A stretch of 64,000 bases of DNA from Eutreptiella sp. 'Long Island Sound 2002' (taxonomy: Eukaryota > Euglenozoa > Euglenophyceae > Eutreptiales > Eutreptiaceae): assembly GCA_964036045.1 (NCBI GenBank), contig OZ038383.1, forward strand, positions 95,785,568 to 95,849,567, read 5' to 3'. A program made the translations under genes and the position numbers. The notes beneath the pieces are model-generated. The model saw only the letters and a program-made list of their open reading frames with translations, did not search any database and was not told the origin of the DNA. Positions 1 through 11,900 of this stretch are shown one piece after another. Position 1 is the stretch's first letter; every line of letters starts with the position of its first letter.

Positions 1-2679
1 TGGGCAAGCACGATCGCCGGAGCGGAAATCCGGCTGCACAACCACCCGGCGATCAGCCCCGGCGACACCAGGGCGCTGAGCGTGGACCAACTAACCCTTA
101 GCCACCCCGACGTCCGGTGGCAATCCGCCAACCTCAACGCGGGGTGGCTCAGTCCCACCGGGTAGTAATGGATCCCGGAGGCCTGGGGCCACACCTCTTC
201 CGACGTGTCAGGGGGCGGACCCTGCAAACACGCCACCAGCGTTCCTCTTGCCGCCGACCTCACCCGCACGTGGGCGGTGGCCATCTCGGGCATGGTGCCC
301 AACGGGGAGGGGGTGGCCGCCTCCCTCCCCCTACAATACGGCGCCCACCGACCATGGGTCCACACAGTGGACGCCGAAGTCATCCTCCACCTCCTGCGAC
401 ACGCAGATCGCGAGCGGACCACGTGGGTCCCCGCGCACGCGGCGAAGGTGGTCAACCAGATGCCCCTACGGTGGCTCCGGGACGGCCTGTGCGCGCGAGG
501 GCGACACGCCGGGCACCCCTTCTGGTACGTCCGAGCCACCTCGCACCACAGTGAAGCCCTACTGCACAAGGCGGACTGGGCAGCGTCCAAGGACACCGTC
601 CTGCAGAACACGCCCCCGGACCCTGGCCACGCCCAACTCATTGTCGCCGGTCGTGACGGCCACCTCGATCTACGGCCCCCCACGATACAGACGCTCGGCG
701 AGGTTGCGCAGCGGGCGCAGACGGACCATGCGCTGACGCACTGAGGACACATACCTCTGGGCGTGGCCCACGCCACAGCCTATGTCCACGCCCGGGACCT
801 CACCGCGACGGCAACCAACCGCCGGGCGCTGCGGGCCAGAGACGGCCACACGCCGGTGCAGCGCAGGCTCCGCGTCCGTAAGGAGCGGCTCTACGGCATC
901 GCCGTCCTCGAACAACCGCGCCTTCTATGCGGCGGCCCGGAGGAGACCCCGGTGCACATCCACGTGGGTTGCGCCCACTCAAGGCTCCTCTGGCCCCACT
1001 ACCACCAGGCGGTACACGAGGCGGCGCGCCACCTCCCACCCGGGGACAAAGCCCTGTGGGTGGCCTCGTGGCGCTCCGGAGGCGCCACATGGACGGAAGT
1101 CTTCTGCTCCGGGCTGGTGCCCTAGGACGCAGAGGCGCAGCTCCGCGCCATAGCCCGCTACGACCCGCCAGGAGGGACCTCTGTGGATGATTTCCTCCAC
1201 CACATGCTCCGGCTGGGGGGCTTCGCATGGGAGGTTTGCAACTACCGGCTGGAGCAACTCTTCCGCGAGCCCCTAAGCGCGGCGGCCCGGGCGCACCGAT
1301 GGCTCACCGCGGCGGAGGGCGACCATCCCCCCCCTCCCCCGCGCCCTGACAAGTACTTCGTAGCCTCCCTCCGTGTCGTGAATGGCACTCTGGAGTGCCC
1401 GCCACAAGAGGGCCCCCACCCATACCAGGACCTGCCGGGGGGGTTCTCGAAGCACCTACAAGAAGCCCTCTTCCCGCCGTGGATCATCGGGCGCGGCTCC
1501 ATGACCGCGTGGGGGGCACGCATAGTGGGTGAGGAGTCGGTGCGCGAGTGGAGCCGGTGGTGCGCTCCCACGCGCGCCCCGGAGACCCTTGCGCAACGAT
1601 ACGCCGCCATCCCGCTCGACGGATGGGGGCTGGACACCCGGCTGAGACCCACGGTGATATGCTGGGCGGGACCTGACCGGCCGTGGAACTCGGCGACGGG
1701 GGAATGGCTGCAAGCGGCCCCGGTGCCGCAAACAGGATGGACTGGGGACGTGTCCTCACTCGTCAGGACACCCGTCCCCCCCCGCATTGTCCTTCACGCC
1801 GCCAACGTACTCCGGGCTACGGAGATACGCAAATGGGGACTCGCCACGGCCACCGTCCGATGGCACCCCCCAGAGGACGGGGCCGCCCAGCTCACCGTGG
1901 CGCACTTCAAAACTGGGGCGCCGGTATACGACGACGCCCTGTCCCGGCTGGGTGACACCCAGGGGCCCTTGCTCCTCATGCTCCCCACCGACCCTGCAGC
2001 CGCGCTGCGCCAGGAGCTGGACGGCTGCAAAGGGCTGCGAGTGGGATGGGAGGCAGTCGCGGATGGCACCCTACTGGCCCTCCTCCACCGGGACGCTGCA
2101 AACGGGTGCGGATGGGATACGCTGGCGCCCCACCTCACCGGGCGCCACGTGTACATGGCAGCCCCCCCCCAGGGGCACACCCGCCCGGCGTGGGACGACC
2201 TCATCGCCGCCTTCCACGACCACTGCATTCTCCCTGACAACACGTGGTGGGACGTCCAGCGGAAGACGCTTGGCAGGGACTACCAGCGCCGCGTCCGTGC
2301 CCGCCTGCTGGAGATCTGGAACCCCCTCTGACAGAGGTGGGACGACCTCTGGCTCCGCCATCTCGACCCTTGGTCGCCGCCCTCCCACCTCCCACACACC
2401 TGCCGACTCTGCGGGGAATGTGACACGGTGTCCTCCACAGCGTCGACAGGAGCCAACAGGTGCGCGCGGTGCGCCCAGGTGGCCGCGTGCCCCTGGCCCG
2501 AACCTCCCGCAGGCCCGCGCAGGCGCACAGAGGAGGAGGCCTTGCACCGGCGCATGGAGGGGGCACATGCCCCCTCGGACGAACGCGCGGGGCCCGCGGG
2601 CGCTGTCCTTCTGTGGATCCATGTGCACCTGCGGGACCCCACATCCGTTGCGCACCTGTCGCACGTGTTCGCGCCCTGA
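1..2679 (+). pseudogene. Decayed LINE-type polyprotein C-terminus: RNase H-like region, zinc finger, long C-terminal extension
   Basis: One reading frame stays coherent from base 1 to the stop at 2677-2679, broken by TAG/TAA near 160, TGA at 742, TAG at 1123 and TGA at 2329. Bases ~205-700 read like a decayed RNase H: a DAEVILHLL helix, then WVPAHA, then HKADWAAS, in the order of the family's E, D and N-AD motifs. Bases 880-1010 encode a Cys-His cluster (LLCGGPEETPVHI...C...LW) of the kind that closes many non-LTR retrotransposon polyproteins. About 500 further residues (1126-2679) match nothing I know and end in a second cluster, CRLCGEC...CARC...CPW. I infer the 3' half of a GC-rich LINE whose RT lies left of the window. 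No start is visible. The family call rests mainly on the first zinc finger. Confidence 0.55.
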
Positions 2680-2718
2680 CCCCCACCCGCCGCCGCCCTT
2701 TGCAGAGCCCGCAGTACC

Positions 2719-5700
2719 ATGCCACGCCGACGGGGGGATGGGCCGGGACACGCCAGGGCCCGCCGCAAAGCGCAGGAGGCGACCGTCCGGGGCCTGGTGG
2801 CGGACGCGGTTGCAAAGGCGCATGAGGCGCACCCTGCCGCACGACGTGACCTGACGGGCAGTGCGAGGGCTTTCCTCAACGAGACGAACCTCCCGACCGT
2901 TCGCGCCACGAATGGAGCAGGGGCCCCTACGCTACTCCCGGCGATGCACCGGATTGTGAACGCCATCTAGCCTGGGCTCATCGGCCTGGAGGCGGCCCTC
3001 TACGGGCACTGGATGGAGTGGCGCGAGTCCAACCGGTCGGACCGGGCCTGTCCATGGGGGACACCCCGCGGCTGACGGGAGCGGGGTCTGCCATGTCCCT
3101 CCGCAGCAGCGCCCCAGCCCTGCTGCAGGCCCTCAGAACGCGCTACCCCGGGGACACGGCCCCGTACCTGAACCAGGCGCGGGCCACATACCCGGGGGGA
3201 TTGTCCGAGCTGGATGCGGCGCTCCACCTTCTACACCCACCGGGCGAGGACCTGGAGCCGGGCGAAATCACGGTGTTCGTGGAAGGCGCGGATGAGGCGC
3301 CTGCCCGCCTCCGGCCGACCAACCCGGTGTACGACGGCAACAGGCGTCCCTCCTGTATGCCATCGTATGCGAGGCGTTCCCCAGGGAGCCCACCTGGTGC
3401 CCCGCCCTCCCGCCGGTGATGCACGCGCCCCACGGCTGGGCCAGCCCAGACCCGCCCCCCCGCTCTCCAGAACCAGGAGTGCCCACCACAGGAGACAGGT
3501 CCTCTGGCAAGAGCGCCCTGGCACCCCGCTGCTCCTCCTCGTCGTCGCGACCCGCGGGGACCCGGAACGGGTCCTGGGGATCACTCCCACCCACCTCTAT
3601 GGGGCAGCACCCGTACCCCGCCCCCCCCTCCCGGCGCCTGCGGCGCGGGATGGGGTACACACCTTCCTGCGAACACAGGAGGTCACCGCCGTTACGGGGG
3701 TCCACCTAGTGCGGCTCCCCCCGGCACCACCAGACGACCCCCGGGGGCCCAGGGCCGTGAGCCCCGCCCCAGACTGGGAGCTGTGGCGCGACGCGTGGGC
3801 CGCGTGGCTCCCCCGTCTCCCCTCCCAATGCCGATGGATGGCCGCTGGCCCCCGCCCGTACGGGGCTGACGCCAAAGCCGGCCCCCACCCCCTCCCCCCC
3901 TCCCCCCCGCAGAGCACTGCACGGCACTGCCCAGGGCACGACACTGATGCACCGGGAGGTAGTCGGAAGGGCGCACCTGCCACCACGCATGCCTACCAGG
4001 ATAACAGTGCGGGCAGACTCCGATGGCTTCCCCAAGCGGGAGGACCGCCACCACCGCCGGTCCCGCTCCCGCTCCCCTGTCTCCCCGGAGTGGGCGGGGG
4101 AGACCCCCGCGGAGCGCGAGGAGCAGAGGCTGGCGGAGGCGGCGGTGCTTGTCGGGCCGCCGGCTGGGCAGCCGCGGGCGGCCTCCGCCGACACCGGGCC
4201 GTCGACCCAGGAGCCTGAGTCGGCTGAAGTGACCGCCCCCGCCGCCGAAGCAGGAAGCCCTGCCGCCCCGCCCCCTGGGGGGGCCCCGGATGCGCGGGGA
4301 GCGGAGACCGCAGCCCCAGCGAGGCAGGCCGCGGCCCTGACTGCGGCCCCCAGGCACGCTGCCGACACGGGGGGTAGCCCCGGCGCAGGAACCGGGCGCA
4401 TTACCGAGGGCTGCCGCAGCTGCAGAGCGGAGCGGGGAGGGCGCGCGAGGAATTGCGACCGCGGCCCCGGCGAGCCGCGCCACCGCCTCGGCCGGCAACA
4501 TTGCGGCCCCCAGCACGCCACGAAAGCAGGGAAAGGACCCCGCACGGGCCACAGGCGCCTCGCCGGCGGCCGCCGCAGCAGCAGCAGTGGGCAGGGAGGG
4601 CGCGAAGTACCGCGCCCACGCCAACCCGACCAACACCCAAACCAGCCCCCCAAAAGCCGTTCCCCCCAAAGCCCTTCCCCCCGGGGCGGACACGGCACGT
4701 CCGCCCCCCGGCGCCCGAGCGCTCGCCGCCAGGCGTCACGCTGCCACAGCTGCAAAGGCAGCGGGACGCCCGGCGCGTGATCCAGGAAGGGGGGGACGGT
4801 GCGCAGGCAGAGCTGCGTGCCAGCCACGGCAGCGCGGAGCGGGGGACAGGAGGCGACAGGGGAAGTGCCCAGGAGCACGCGCAGGGAGCAGCCCAGGGCA
4901 CACGCGGCAGTGAGCAAGGGCGCAGCAGCGGAGGGGGACAGAGCGCGGGCAGCGGACGGCCTGACTCAGGGCAGGGAGCCGGGAAGGGGCCAGGGCACGG
5001 GAAGGGCGCACAGGGGCGCGGGCAGGGCGCCCAGGTGCATGGAGCCGGGCGAGGGACGGTGGGCGAGCGGGCAAGCCAGGGCGTGGGTGATAGGGGGCGG
5101 GACCCACGGAACGGGCAGGGGGCCGGAAGGGGGCCCAAGGGCAAGGGGAAGGGCGCCACCGGCCCCCAGGGACAGGCGGGATGGGGCATGGGAGCCCGAG
5201 GGGGAGGGCAGGTGGAAGGGAGGGGGGCGGGGGGCGGGGCGCCCCCGCAGCCGGACTTGCAGCCGGTGAGGTCCGTCCCCCCCGGCATCCAACAGATGCC
5301 GGGGCACCACACACACCACCACCACCACCACCACCACCACCTCTACAACATCGACCCCGACGCAGGCGAGCTCATCCCCCTCCAACCCCCACGACCCCAG
5401 CACCAGCCAGCCCCTACCGCACCGAGAGCGGAGCCGGCGCGGATGGCCTCGGCGGGGGGGGGGCGGGGCGCGGCACCGGCGCCGCAGGCACAGGGGCAGC
5501 AGGGGGAGCTGGCGCGAGGGGCAGAGGGGGCCCGGCCCTGGGACCGGGACTGGGGCACGGTCCCGGACCCTCTCGGGGATGAGCCCCTCCCCCCGGTGGG
5601 GGAGGTGTACGGGTGGTTGAGCTGGGCCAACCAGGGGTCCACCAGGGGGTTGAGGAACCGGCCCTTCGATGCCATGCTCCTCCGGAGGGACGAAGGAAAC

Positions 5701-5961
5701 CTGGAGGTACCCCCGGGGGGGATGGGCAGCACCAGAGGACCACAAGAGGGTCCTCAGGTCAGTGATCTGGGCGGCGTGGCCCGACAGGGGGCCGACGTGG
5801 CCAGCCTTCCTGGAAGGGGGAGCGGTACTCCGCATCACGGACGCGGATGCCAACAACTGGCTCCCCCGGGCCTTGCTCAGCAACCTCGCCCAGTGGCGCT
5901 ACCACCGGCGCAACCCGCCGCCGCCACAGCCCGAGCCCCCACACAAGCGGCGGCGCAGGTG
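2719..5961 (+). pseudogene. Decayed GC-rich coding stretch of unknown type (gag/ORF1-like?)
   Basis: No single frame is open throughout. Plausible protein moves between frames: a basic start from ATG at 2719 (MPRRRGDGPGHARARRKAQ); an acidic, Leu-rich part at ~3090-3330; an aliphatic part with WELWRDAWAAWLP at ~3530-3850; an Arg/Ser-rich part at ~3990-4100 (HHRRSRSRSPVSPEW); Ala/Gly/Pro-rich low complexity at ~4150-5450; and a last folded-looking part at ~5715-5961 that ends in a KRRRR tail and a TGA. The frame change near 5713 falls at a G run. Arg/Ser and basic tails would suit a nucleic-acid-binding gag or ORF1 protein, but I recognise no domain. It may be the first ORF of a second copy of the element that ends at 2679. 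Confidence 0.3.
5305..5342 (+). repeat. CAC/ACC trinucleotide microsatellite
   Basis: A clean run of ACC triplets (about 5314-5340) follows an impure CACACA lead-in. In the frame open here it encodes a run of about ten histidines. Confidence 0.85.
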
Positions 5962-7084
5962 ACGGCCAAGACGGCGGACGCGAGAAAGTGGGGGGGGGGA
6001 GCTGGGCCCCCCGACCCACGCCCCCCCCAAGACACCGCGTGACAGAGGAGCGCGCACCACCTCCCCCGGGAGGGAGGGCGGAGACAACGAGCGCGGGGGG
6101 GAACCTACTGCCCCGCAGCCCGCTAACCGCTGACCGCTAACCCTCACGGCCGCCCCCGGCCGGCCAGCGCCGCGCGACGACAGCAGCGGGGACGAGGGGC
6201 CCGAGCGAGGGCCTGCACGAGGGTCCGGCTCTAGGTAGAGGGGGGCGGGTGAGAAGTGCGGCCCCCCAGCCGACGGCTTGCCCCCGGGGCCGGGACCGCC
6301 AGGCCGCCCCCCCTCGGCCGTCAGGGGGCGGCGCCAGGGGACCAGAGAGCCGCCCCCACTCCCCCCCCCCTCCTTCTCAGGCCCAAGAGCCGACGGAGGC
6401 AGACCGAAGAGACGGCGGCCCCGCACCCCCCCCGAAGAGGCAGCTGCACCCCGGCGGCCCCGCACCCCCCCCCTGCCCGCTGCCGGCCGATGGCGGACCG
6501 GCGGCGCCCAGGACGGCGCAAACGGAGCGGCCCCTTTAGAGGCCGGCCTGGAAAAACATGGGCGCGAACCCGGGCGGGGGAACCCCCCCCCCCCCCCCCC
6601 CCCGCCGCACTGACCCATTGGCGGCCGACCAGGCCGCGCCCGAAGCCCGCGGCCGCACGGCAACCCCCGCGGTAGGAGTATACCCCGGGGGGGCACGCCG
6701 GAGACAACAGGTGGCAGGCCGACGCCCGACGGGGCAGGGGGACGGGGGGCGTTGGGGCGGCCCCCCCACCCCCCCACCCCCCTGCTGCCCCCCCCCAGCT
6801 TGAGGGCCACAGGAGCGACCCTCCGCCCCCCCGGAGCAGAGGGGACGCCCTCCCTCCCCCAGAAAGGGACCGCGACGCGGGGGGGGGGGGGGTGCGGCTG
6901 GACCTGCACACCGCGCGCCCCAGCGCCCCCAGCCGTCTGCTCCCGCGGGGGTCGCGGCTGACGGGCGAGCCCACACCAGCGCGCCGGAGCGGCAAGCGAA
7001 CAAAGCCTGGGGGCGGCGCACGGCGGCGCACCAGAACAGTATGGAGGCCGCGTTCTTCATGACCCCCCCATGACCATTGCCCAC
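5962..7084. other. GC-rich, homopolymer-laden non-coding stretch
   Basis: No coherent protein could be followed; open frames on both strands are by-products of high GC and read as Pro/Gly/Arg low complexity. It holds a 21-base C run (6583-6603), a G run of about 13 near 6878-6891, and many shorter C and G runs. It could be an untranslated tail of the element to its left. I see no terminal repeat, TSD or poly(A) to mark an edge. Confidence 0.5.
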
Positions 7085-7355
7085 TCAGGGACTAACCTGG
7101 AGCCCAATGAAGGCGGGCGAGCACGAACCGGAGTGGTATGGGGGGCCACGCCCCCCATGACCAGAACGATGCCAGTGACACCCGCTTTGTTGCCTGCCCA
7201 GGGAAGGCAGAGGGGCGGAACGAAGCAGAGCGACCCCCCGCCCTACAGGCCCCCCCCCAACCGCACAAACGGGGGGCACGGCGCACGGACCGCCCCCCCC
7301 CCCAGCCCGCCTCCCGGCAAACGAACGCCACGGACCCGCCCCACGGGGGGCGCAC

Positions 7356-7800
7356 AGCCCCAAGCCAGGTAGGGGGACGGCCAGGGGCGCACGCTGTGGG
7401 GCCGGTGCTGGGTCCCCACGCCCGCACTGACCGCACCTGGGACACACGGGTCGCGAAACCCTGGCTGCCCGCTCCAGAGGACGGGCGGCCGGGGGAGGGA
7501 CAGCGCCTGACACCAGACGCCCCTCACAACAGTGGGAGGCCACCCCCCCCGGGAACGGCCCCCCCACCACCCCCGCGGCACGCAGCCCCCACAGGGCGTG
7601 CAGGCCAAGGGGACAGTGTTGGGCCCCCACACCCACACGCCCGCGTGTACAGCACGTGGGTAGCGGACCCTGACAGCCCGCCCAGTGGGCGGGCAGTCGG
7701 GGGAGGGGGAGCGCCTGACCCCAGACGCCCCATGCAAAACTGGAAGGCACCCCCCCCGGGGACGCACTTCCCCCACCCCCACAGCCCCAAGCCAAGTAGG
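7356..7800 (-). repeat. One inverted unit of the dimeric ~420-bp satellite
   Basis: The reverse complement of this stretch matches, block by block, the unit tandemly repeated at 37,590-39,740: the CCCAACACTGTCCCCTTGGC block, the GTGAGGGGCGTCTG...CAGGCGCTG blocks, and the CTCTGGAGCGGGCAGCCAGGG and ACTGGGCGGGC segments all appear in the same order. A short signature (CACAGCCCCAAGCCA) recurs at about 7356 and 7776, giving the same ~420-base period. It lies in opposite orientation and about 30 kb from the main array. Confidence 0.8.
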
Positions 7801-8380
7801 GGGGAACCGGGACCGGACCGCCCCCCCCGAAGCATGCCAGACGGAGTAAGGGACCGGGGCAGGACACGCGGAGGGGCACGTACCAGGTGGAACGGCCCTA
7901 CCAGCGCCGAGTGCCGGGACCGCACGAGGTGCGCACGCCACACCATCCAGGGGGGGGGGGGAGCGGACGCCGCGGGAGCGCGAGCGCACACACACACAAA
8001 GGGCAAGCGGGGACTACCAGAAGGGCAACCGGACCAAGCTCGCAGAACACACAGACAGCATGGAATGGCGTACCAGTGAGCGAGGGTAAGGGTCACCCGG
8101 ACGGGACGGCCCGCCACACGCAGCGCGGGACACGCGGGGCGGGAAGGGGGAAATGGGAGAGACATAACACCAGGTACCGGCCCGAACCCCCCGAACCAGC
8201 CGCAAGCGCCGCCCACACACGGGCGGGGCACTGCACCCGCCAAGGCAGTAGTGGCGCACTGCGCCACGCCCCAACCCCTAGGCTAGGCAGCCTCCGCGCC
8301 AGCCCAAGGGGGCCCCACTGGCGATTAGCCAGTAGCACGGGCCCGGCAGCGCCGGCGCCCCGGGCAACCACGCATTAGGG
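7801..8380. other. GC-rich spacer between satellite unit and T1 leader
   Basis: GC-rich DNA with no credible ORF. G and C runs persist to about 7960; composition then falls toward the T1 leader. A CA-rich patch sits at ~7985-8000. No terminal inverted repeat or duplication was found. Confidence 0.4.
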
Positions 8381-8928
8381 GGGCGACGGGGTTGGTAAGC
8401 GCCCGCAGCCACGGCTGCGAATTGATGCACTGACCGGGGAGTGGCGAAACGGGGAAGCCAGGGAGGGACGGGGCTCCGAGCCCTGTGAACCCTGCGGACT
8501 CCGCCACCAGGCAGGAGGTGCGTCTTGGAGGGCCCCTCACTAGGACCCGGTGGTGAGGATATTACCTGGCCCGACCAGGTGGCCCCCTGGGGCCGAAAGG
8601 CGTCTAGTACCCGCAAAATGAAACCTCTAATCTCAAGCCTGAACTTGTTGGCGATCTCAGTCAAGAGATTTGGGCTAAACTGGAGCCCCTGATTCCGCCC
8701 CAACCGTCACCTACCATCGTGGGAGTTTTACCACATCGAGTACAGGCTAATCACCTTGTGGCAGGGGTGACAAACACCCTGGGGAGCCTGAGGAGCCGAC
8801 CGATGCCGACCCCTGCAGTAATACCAAGAAGCCCTTTCATACCGAGAACGGCCCAGCCACCCTACAGCCATGTGGGGAATTCCACATGAGCCGAGCTGGA
8901 CCTGCTGGGGCTGACAGCCCTGAGGGCA
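8381..8928 (+). other. Probable 5' leader of gypsy element T1
   Basis: Composition drops to a level close to the gag-pol that follows, with no break before the ATG at 8929, so this is probably the leader of T1. The LTR of this family, known from 19,098-21,905, does not occur here; the 5' LTR is therefore missing or replaced by the GC-rich block on the left. No tRNA-type primer-binding site is evident. Confidence 0.4.
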
Positions 8929-11900
8929 ATGGTTGACGTGGAGCCCTATGGCTCTAGTGACCTAGGCGGAGACCCCTCTGATGATGAGCCGTCGTCGATG
9001 ACTTCTGCTTCGCCCTCGGAGGACGACGACCCTGAGGACCCCAAGAACCCAAGTGGGCGGAAGAAAAAGAAGAAGAGGAGAACCCGGCGCCCTGAGGGAC
9101 GCAGGTCTCAGGACGCTAGGGCCATTGCCACCTCCAAGATCGTGGTGAACTTGCCTGAGTTCACAGGCAAAGATCTCAGCGAGTCCGCTGAGAATTTTGG
9201 CCGGTTCCGTCGAATGACCGGCCAGACCCATGCTAGTGGGCGGGTCAAGTGCGATCTGCTCCTGCAGTGTTGCAAGACCAAGTACCTGGAGAAGCAGGTC
9301 AAGCAGATCGTGACTAAGTCCGCCACCTTTGCCAACGTGTTGGTTGCCTTGGAGAGGCAGTACCCAACCTATGAAACCGACCTCTTAATCAAAGCCGAGA
9401 TCCAGAACCTGGCCGTGCTGCCCAACAACCTGAAACCTGGCAGGTTCTCTGAGCTACTGGCTGACCTGGATCACTGGGCTGGACGATTGACGCCTGTTTC
9501 CTACAGCAGCCACAACCTGCTTTTCTGGTTGGTGGCTAAGCTCCCTCGGGAGCTGTGGGACGAGTGCCGTTCAACGGCACAGCGCAAGGCTAGGGCCGTC
9601 AACTACGAGGATTTATGTGTGCTACTCTTGGAGCTGGCGCTGGAGAAAGAAAGCGACCAGCACCTGAACCCCTACCGTCCTGGAGGGGGAGGCTCTGGAG
9701 GCCATGGCAAAGGGTACCAAGGACCCAGACCTGGACAGGGGACTACCCCCAAACACGCCTGTATCATGGACAATGTCAAGGAGCTCTTCTGGTGTTATGC
9801 CAGAGATGAGCAGGGCCACCTGCAGCACGTTCCTGACTGCGAGCAGCGAGACTGCTTCGTAGTTGAAGGGAAGAAGCAGGAGACCAACACCGGTGCCAAG
9901 GCAAAGATGACGGATCACTACAGGTGTACTATCACCTGTGCCTTCGGTGGGAATAGGAAGCACTACGAGGATGAGTGCTACCACAAGCAGCGCCTGTCAG
10001 CGAAGCTGAAGGGCGAAGATCCTGGCAAAGGCTCTGGCAAGGGCGGTGGCAAGGGCAACAGACTCACCTTGGGTGACTTGAAGGATCGACTACGACCTCA
10101 GGATGCTATTGAGACTATACCCGAATACGTCCTGACTAACACCAACGCCCCCAACTCTCCCTGCCATGTACCTGTTCCTGATGGAGTCTCTGGGTGTGGA
10201 CTATCCGGGCTGCCCAGCTCTATCCACTCACATGACGAAACTGAGCACGACGCCCTCTTCGTGCAGACATGCGTGGAGGAAGTGGAGAACGCCGAGTACG
10301 TTGCCCCACTGCAATCCCTACTCTCCTTGAGGGTGGAAAACCCCGTGGACGAAGAACTGGATACCCGATCCAGGCTAAGGGAGTACGTGGACTCCAAGAG
10401 GAGGTTGGTGGCGAAAAGGCTATGTTACGCTAAGGCTACTCGCAGCTCATGGCCACTGAAGCAAGGACGTATGGGAGATCTATCCCAATTGAAGGAGGAC
10501 CTCGAACAGATGATCACCACCTGGCAAAGGGAGGTAGATCTTAAGCTCATGAAGAGCGTGTGGGGTGCCCATGTGAGGACCCCAGAGGAGGACGAGCTCT
10601 CGGAGGAATTTGTATGTGAACCCCCTCGAGCGTGTCTATGTTGCCATCGTCCACCGGAGATGGTTGAACGAGACCTACGTTATGCCTACCAAGGGTTGAA
10701 GGATACTACCAGGGGCGAAGAGTCGGTTGAGGACCACCTTCCGTCGTCTATTACTCAGGGGGCAAGCAACTTACACTCTGACGAGGACATGGAGGACAAG
10801 ATCAAGCTATTGGACCCGCGGGTGCAGAAGCTTATAAGGACCTATCTGGATGTGTTCGTAGAACTACCACCCCCAGCCTCATGTGACAAGCTGGTACAGA
10901 TGGACCTCAAGCTGAAACCCGAGTCTGTGGGTCACAAGATCCGGAGGACACCCTATCCGGCTCCTAAAGAGCAGGCCGAAGAGATTGAACGACAGATACA
11001 AGAATGTATCGACGCTGGCCTAGTCCTGGAGTACAAGGACGGGGACTACCCCCAACACTGCAGCCCCTGTTTCCTGGTGGCTAAATCTGGGTCTACAGCC
11101 AAACGGCTGGTAGTGGACTACGAAGAGCTGAACAAGAAAACGCTGAACCACTTAGGGTCCATTCCATATATGGAGTCTACCCTTGAGAAGATAGCCTCCT
11201 GTCGCTACAAGACCAAGATGGACAAGAGCATCGGGTTTTGGCAGGTGGACCTGACGCCCAACGCTCAGGAGCTACTAGCCTTCATCATCCCTCACGGGAG
11301 GGTGTTCAAGTGGAAGGTCATGCCGTTCCGCGTGGCCAACGCACCCGCTCTATTCCACGAGGTGATGAACAAGATCTTGTCCATCCTACGACGAAGACCC
11401 AAGGTGCAAGAACTCATATCCCGTGGGGCCCAGATGGAGGCGCACATCGACGATGTATCCCTCGGCACCAATACCCAGGAGGATCACCTAATCCTCCTGA
11501 ATGAGTTCTTTGCGGTCTGCCAGGAGAACCACACCCGACTCAAGCTAGAGAACTGTGAGTTCATGCAGGAGACCATGCAGTACCTGGGGTTTGATGGTGG
11601 CTATGGGTGGCCGACCCCAGCGGCCTCTAAGGCCAAACCCCTGATGGACGCTAACGTACGACACAAAGACCCCAAGAAAGGACTTCATGATGTACGCAGT
11701 TTCATTGGGGCGTGCAACTTCTATCGCCGCCATATCAAACACTTCACCTACACCAGCGCCATTCTGACGGACCTGATCAAGAAGAGTACTACTTGGCGCT
11801 GGGGCCCACAAGAGCAACAAGCATTTGACGAGCTCAAAGACAAGGTGGCCAACGCTAAGTGCTTGGGCATGCCTAAGGCACAGGGGGAGATTATCCTGCT

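Noticed and set aside
5899-7879. Long minus-strand open frames in the GC-rich block
   Set aside because: Gly/Pro/Arg/Ala low complexity mirrored in several frames; stop codons are merely rare at this composition.
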